From Bacteroidia bacterium (GTDB lineage Bacteria; Bacteroidota; Bacteroidia; NS11-12g; UBA955), in the NCBI GenBank assembly GCA_023254645.1, contig JALRLA010000107.1:1-8011 (forward strand): a DNA stretch of 8,011 nt, read 5' to 3'. The notes below the pieces were generated by a model, which was given only the letters and a program-made list of their open reading frames with translations, was not told the origin of the DNA and did no database searches. This document shows, one piece after another, positions 5,330 to 8,011 of this stretch (position 1 is its first letter; every line of letters begins with the position of its first letter). The position numbers and the translations under genes were made by a program.

Positions 5330-6634
5330 ATGATCATTAAACATTTGAAAGGATGGGCTCTACTTGCGATTCTAGCAGTTTCAGCTCCAGTTATCGCCCA
5401 AGACGCACCCAGCGCAGAAGAGGGTAAAAAGCTCTACGAAGCAAACAATTGTGGAAGTTGTCACGCACTCGACAAAAAGGTAGTCGGACCCGCCCTTCGC
5501 GGTGTTACCGATCGCCGTTCTGAAGAGTGGTTGATCCAATGGATCCGCAACAACGAGAAATTCCGTAAGAGCGGAGATGCTGATGCCAACGCCTTGTACG
5601 AGGAATACGGTGGAGCGGCCATGAACATTTTCGAGAACTTGAACCCTGATCAAGTCAAGCACATCTTGGAATACATCAAAACGGCTCCAGTTCCCACCCA
5701 AGAAGTGGCGGTTACCCCTGGTCAGCCTGCTGAAGACAATTCTAACAGCATCTACATCTTGTTGATTTTGGTTGCAGTATTTGGTGTGGTATTGATGGTG
5801 TTGAGCAAAGTGAAGAATTCTCTACTTCGTGTTGCTGCCGAGCAAGATCCCGAAGCCTATGCGGAGCAAATGAGCAAATTGCCATTGTGGAAGCGTTTGT
5901 TGCCCAGTAAGTTGGCCAATATGAATACCACCGTTTTGAGTTTGTTTGTCACCATCATCATTGGTTTGCCCATGGCTGGATACGGTTACAAATTCTCTAT
6001 CTCTGAGGTAGGTGTTCAAAAAGGGTACGCCCCCGAGCAACCCATTGCCTTCTCTCACAAATTGCACGCGGGTGATTTGAATTTGAATTGCCGCTATTGC
6101 CACAGCACAGTGGAAGAGAGCAAGTCTGCGAGCATTCCCGCGTTGAATACTTGTATGAATTGCCACAAGGGTGTTCAGTTGACTGAGAAGTACAACGGTA
6201 ACGTTTCTCCTGAGATTCAGAAGATCTACGACGCTTTGGACTACGATCCAGAAGCCAAGCCAGGTGAAGAATATGGCAGCAATCCCAAGCCTATTCGTTG
6301 GGTTCGCATTCACAACTTGCCTGATCACGCTTATTTCAACCACTCACAGCACGTGAAAGTGGGCAAATTGGAGTGTCAAACTTGTCACGGGCCCATCGAG
6401 CAAATGGAGCGTGTTCAACAGTGGAATACTTTGCAAATGGGATGGTGCATCGATTGTCACCGCAATGCCGGTATCGACGCCGCCAACAACAATTACTATG
6501 CTGCCTTGCACGCCAAAGCCGCTGGTGATATAGAGAACAATGGCAACAACAGCCAGTATTTTGGACCTGATGGAAAGGTGCGCATCACTCCCGCAATGAA
6601 CGGCGGTTTGGAATGTGCGAAGTGCCATTATTAA
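5330..6634 (+). CDS. actA: Alternative complex III subunit ActA, multiheme cytochrome c fused to a monoheme domain
   Basis: ActA is the multiheme cytochrome of alternative complex III, a membrane quinol oxidase that replaces cytochrome bc1 and passes electrons towards cytochrome c oxidase. From ATG 5330 the product is 434 residues: a Sec signal peptide ending IAQ (about 1-24), then a monoheme c domain with CGSCH (41-45) and probable axial Met98. Membrane helices at about 141-160 and 201-218 flank a short cytoplasmic loop. A periplasmic pentaheme region follows, with CRYCH (254-258), CMNCH (275-279), CQTCH (349-353), CIDCH (373-377) and CAKCH (429-433), the last only one residue from the C terminus. 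FSHKLH and FNHSQH supply likely distal His ligands. That makes six heme sites, against five in the short ActA described from Rhodothermus. Starts at 5303 (ATG) or 5246 (TTG) would add up to 28 residues ahead of the signal peptide; the promoter position argues against both. actB follows after 18 bases. Confidence 0.9.
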   Translation: MIIKHLKGWALLAILAVSAPVIAQDAPSAEEGKKLYEANNCGSCHALDKKVVGPALRGVTDRRSEEWLIQWIRNNEKFRKSGDADANALYEEYGGAAMNIFENLNPDQVKHILEYIKTAPVPTQEVAVTPGQPAEDNSNSIYILLILVAVFGVVLMVLSKVKNSLLRVAAEQDPEAYAEQMSKLPLWKRLLPSKLANMNTTVLSLFVTIIIGLPMAGYGYKFSISEVGVQKGYAPEQPIAFSHKLHAGDLNLNCRYCHSTVEESKSASIPALNTCMNCHKGVQLTEKYNGNVSPEIQKIYDALDYDPEAKPGEEYGSNPKPIRWVRIHNLPDHAYFNHSQHVKVGKLECQTCHGPIEQMERVQQWNTLQMGWCIDCHRNAGIDAANNNYYAALHAKAAGDIENNGNNSQYFGPDGKVRITPAMNGGLECAKCHY

Positions 6635-6652
6635 TCATTGAAGAAAAACACC

Positions 6653-8011
6653 ATGTCAAACAATATCAAATATTGGAGAGGCGAAGAGGAGTTGAATAGA
6701 GATGCCCGTTTCCTGGCTTCTCAAAAGAACGAATTCAACGAGTCTTTGCCATTGGATGAAGTGCTCAGCGAAGACGGATTCGAAATGAATTCCAATCGCC
6801 GTGACTTCTTAAAATATTTTGGTTTCAGCGTTACTGCTGTGACCTTAGCAGCTTGCTACAAAACCAATGTGCGCCATGCAGTGCCTTATTTGGTGAAGCC
6901 TGAAGAGGTGACTCCTGGAGTAGCGAACTACTACCGCTCTACTTGTGGCGCTTGTTCTGTCGGCTGTGGAATTGAAGTGAAGGTTCGTGAGGGTCGCCCC
7001 ATCAAAGTGGATGGAAGTCGTGATTCTGCTATTTCTGGTGGCGGTTTGTGCGCCATGGGTCAAGCCTCGATTTTGTCTTTATATGATACTGAGCGTTTGG
7101 CGAATCCTTTGCATTTGGGCGCAGAGTCCAAAGATTGGTCTGAATTGGATGCTTCTATCAAAGCTAAATTGGATAGCGTATCGAAGTCAGGAAAAGGCAT
7201 TGCCATCGTTTCTGGCACCGTTCACAGTCCCTCTACCTTGAAATCAATCGCTGATTTTACAGCGGCGTATCCTGGAACCAAGCATGTGATGTACGACGCT
7301 ATTTCCTACAGCGGTATGTTGGATGCCAACTTGGCTGACTTTGGAACCCGTGCGATTCCTAGTTATGATTTCTCTAAGGCCAATGTGATCGTCAGCTTCG
7401 CGGCTGATTTCTTGGGAACCTGGGTTTCTCCAGTAGAGTTTGCTAAGGCTTATGGTGCTAAGCGTCGTCCCGATGCGGAAGGCGGTATGAACCAGCACTT
7501 CCAATTCGAGTCTGCATTGAGCATGACCGGTACCAACGCCGATCACCGCTTCCCCATGAAGATGAGCGAGGAGCGTGTGTATCTGTCATCTTTGTACAAT
7601 TACATGGCTCAAAAGGCAGGTGCTACTCAGATGCCTGTTGTTAAGCAAGGTGAATTGGCCGGTAATGCTTTGAGGTCTGCAGCCGAGGCTTTGTGGAACG
7701 CCAAAGGTTCTAGCTTGGTCATTAGCGGAAGCAACGATAAAGTTTGCCAGCAGTTGGTGAACGCCATCAACGCTTTGTTGGGCAACTACGGTTCAACGTT
7801 GAACATGGCTCAGTACAGCAAGCAACACCAAGGCAGCGATGCTGACTTGGAAGCAGTGAAAAAAGGATTGAATGACAAGACCATTGGTGCTGTCATTTTC
7901 TACGGTACTAACCCTGTATACAACCGCGGTCAAGAGTGGACGGCCGCTATTGCTAGTGCAGAGTTGTCTATTTCTTTTGCTTCAAACCAAGATGAGACGG
8001 CTACGGCTTGC
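6653..8011 (+). CDS. actB: Alternative complex III subunit ActB, N-terminal part (3' end outside window)
   Basis: The frame is open from ATG 6653 to the window edge (453 codons); the family is usually around 1000 residues, so more than half is missing. ActB joins a molybdopterin-oxidoreductase-like domain to an iron-sulfur (ferredoxin-like) domain and relays electrons within alternative complex III on the periplasmic side. The N terminus (NIKYWRGEEELN) matches the family's conserved opening. It is followed by an internal twin-arginine motif, SNRRDFLKYFGF (47-58), about 45 residues in, then a hydrophobic stretch and a lipobox ending in LAAC (C68), so the mature protein may be a Tat-exported lipoprotein. 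IPSY/FSKANVIVSFAADFLGTWVSP-type motifs further on belong to the molybdopterin-like domain. C98, C101, C105 and C133 form a CX2CX3CX27C set of the kind that binds an N-terminal 4Fe-4S cluster in this superfamily. The start follows an A-rich leader (AAGAAAAACACC) with no Shine-Dalgarno. The frame is in an operon with actA; actC to actF would be expected beyond the window. Confidence 0.93.
   Translation, partial: MSNNIKYWRGEEELNRDARFLASQKNEFNESLPLDEVLSEDGFEMNSNRRDFLKYFGFSVTAVTLAACYKTNVRHAVPYLVKPEEVTPGVANYYRSTCGACSVGCGIEVKVREGRPIKVDGSRDSAISGGGLCAMGQASILSLYDTERLANPLHLGAESKDWSELDASIKAKLDSVSKSGKGIAIVSGTVHSPSTLKSIADFTAAYPGTKHVMYDAISYSGMLDANLADFGTRAIPSYDFSKANVIVSFAADFLGTWVSPVEFAKAYGAKRRPDAEGGMNQHFQFESALSMTGTNADHRFPMKMSEERVYLSSLYNYMAQKAGATQMPVVKQGELAGNALRSAAEALWNAKGSSLVISGSNDKVCQQLVNAINALLGNYGSTLNMAQYSKQHQGSDADLEAVKKGLNDKTIGAVIFYGTNPVYNRGQEWTAAIASAELSISFASNQDETATAC

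Noticed and set aside
5822..6343. 173-codon minus-strand frame inside actA
   Set aside because: The opposite strand encodes the heme motifs of ActA; the minus-strand product has no recognisable domain.

Overview
The window looks like chromosomal DNA from a member of the Bacteroidota, most likely a Flavobacteriales or Cryomorphaceae-type bacterium. Four things point there: the sequence and gene order of an alternative complex III (act) operon, with a fused multiheme ActA and an ActB carrying an internal Tat signal; an exact TAnnTTTG-type -7 promoter element; A-rich starts with no visible Shine-Dalgarno sequence at any gene; and signal peptides of the 'KAQ' or 'IAQ' style. The taxonomic call is inference from these features, not from a marker-gene search.

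Layout from left to right. Positions 1-756 hold the 3' end of rpsA (ribosomal protein S1). It carries a tandem-repeat linker and a C-terminal helix-hairpin-helix-like domain, and ends in a textbook intrinsic terminator (775-809). Next is a small membrane protein with histidine motifs resembling the NicO/UreH group of metal permeases (849-1511, +). It converges on a VUT/YhhQ-family queuosine-precursor transporter (1508-2245, -), and the two stop codons share one TTAA. On the other side of a short divergent intergenic region lies a two-gene unit: an exported TPR protein (2359-3414) translationally coupled by ATGA to an exported SLT-type lytic transglycosylase-like protein (3411-4373). This unit converges with a 13-bp overlap on a family 2 glycosyltransferase (4361-5101, -). 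After a 228-bp intergenic region with a candidate promoter, the act operon begins: a hexaheme ActA (5330-6634) and the first 453 codons of ActB (6653 to the window edge).

How the genes work together: the two ends are housekeeping (translation; quinol oxidation and electron transfer towards cytochrome oxidase). The middle is a mix of transport (metal, queuosine precursor), envelope (TPR plus lytic transglycosylase) and glycan or lipid glycosylation genes. They alternate in strand and have overlapping 3' ends, so most are probably separate transcription units. I see no mobile element, CRISPR array, tRNA or rRNA. Nothing here is clearly a new defence or biosynthetic system. The most interesting items are the C-terminal architecture of S1, the coupled TPR/transglycosylase pair, the metal-permease-like protein, and the retained cysteines in ActB.
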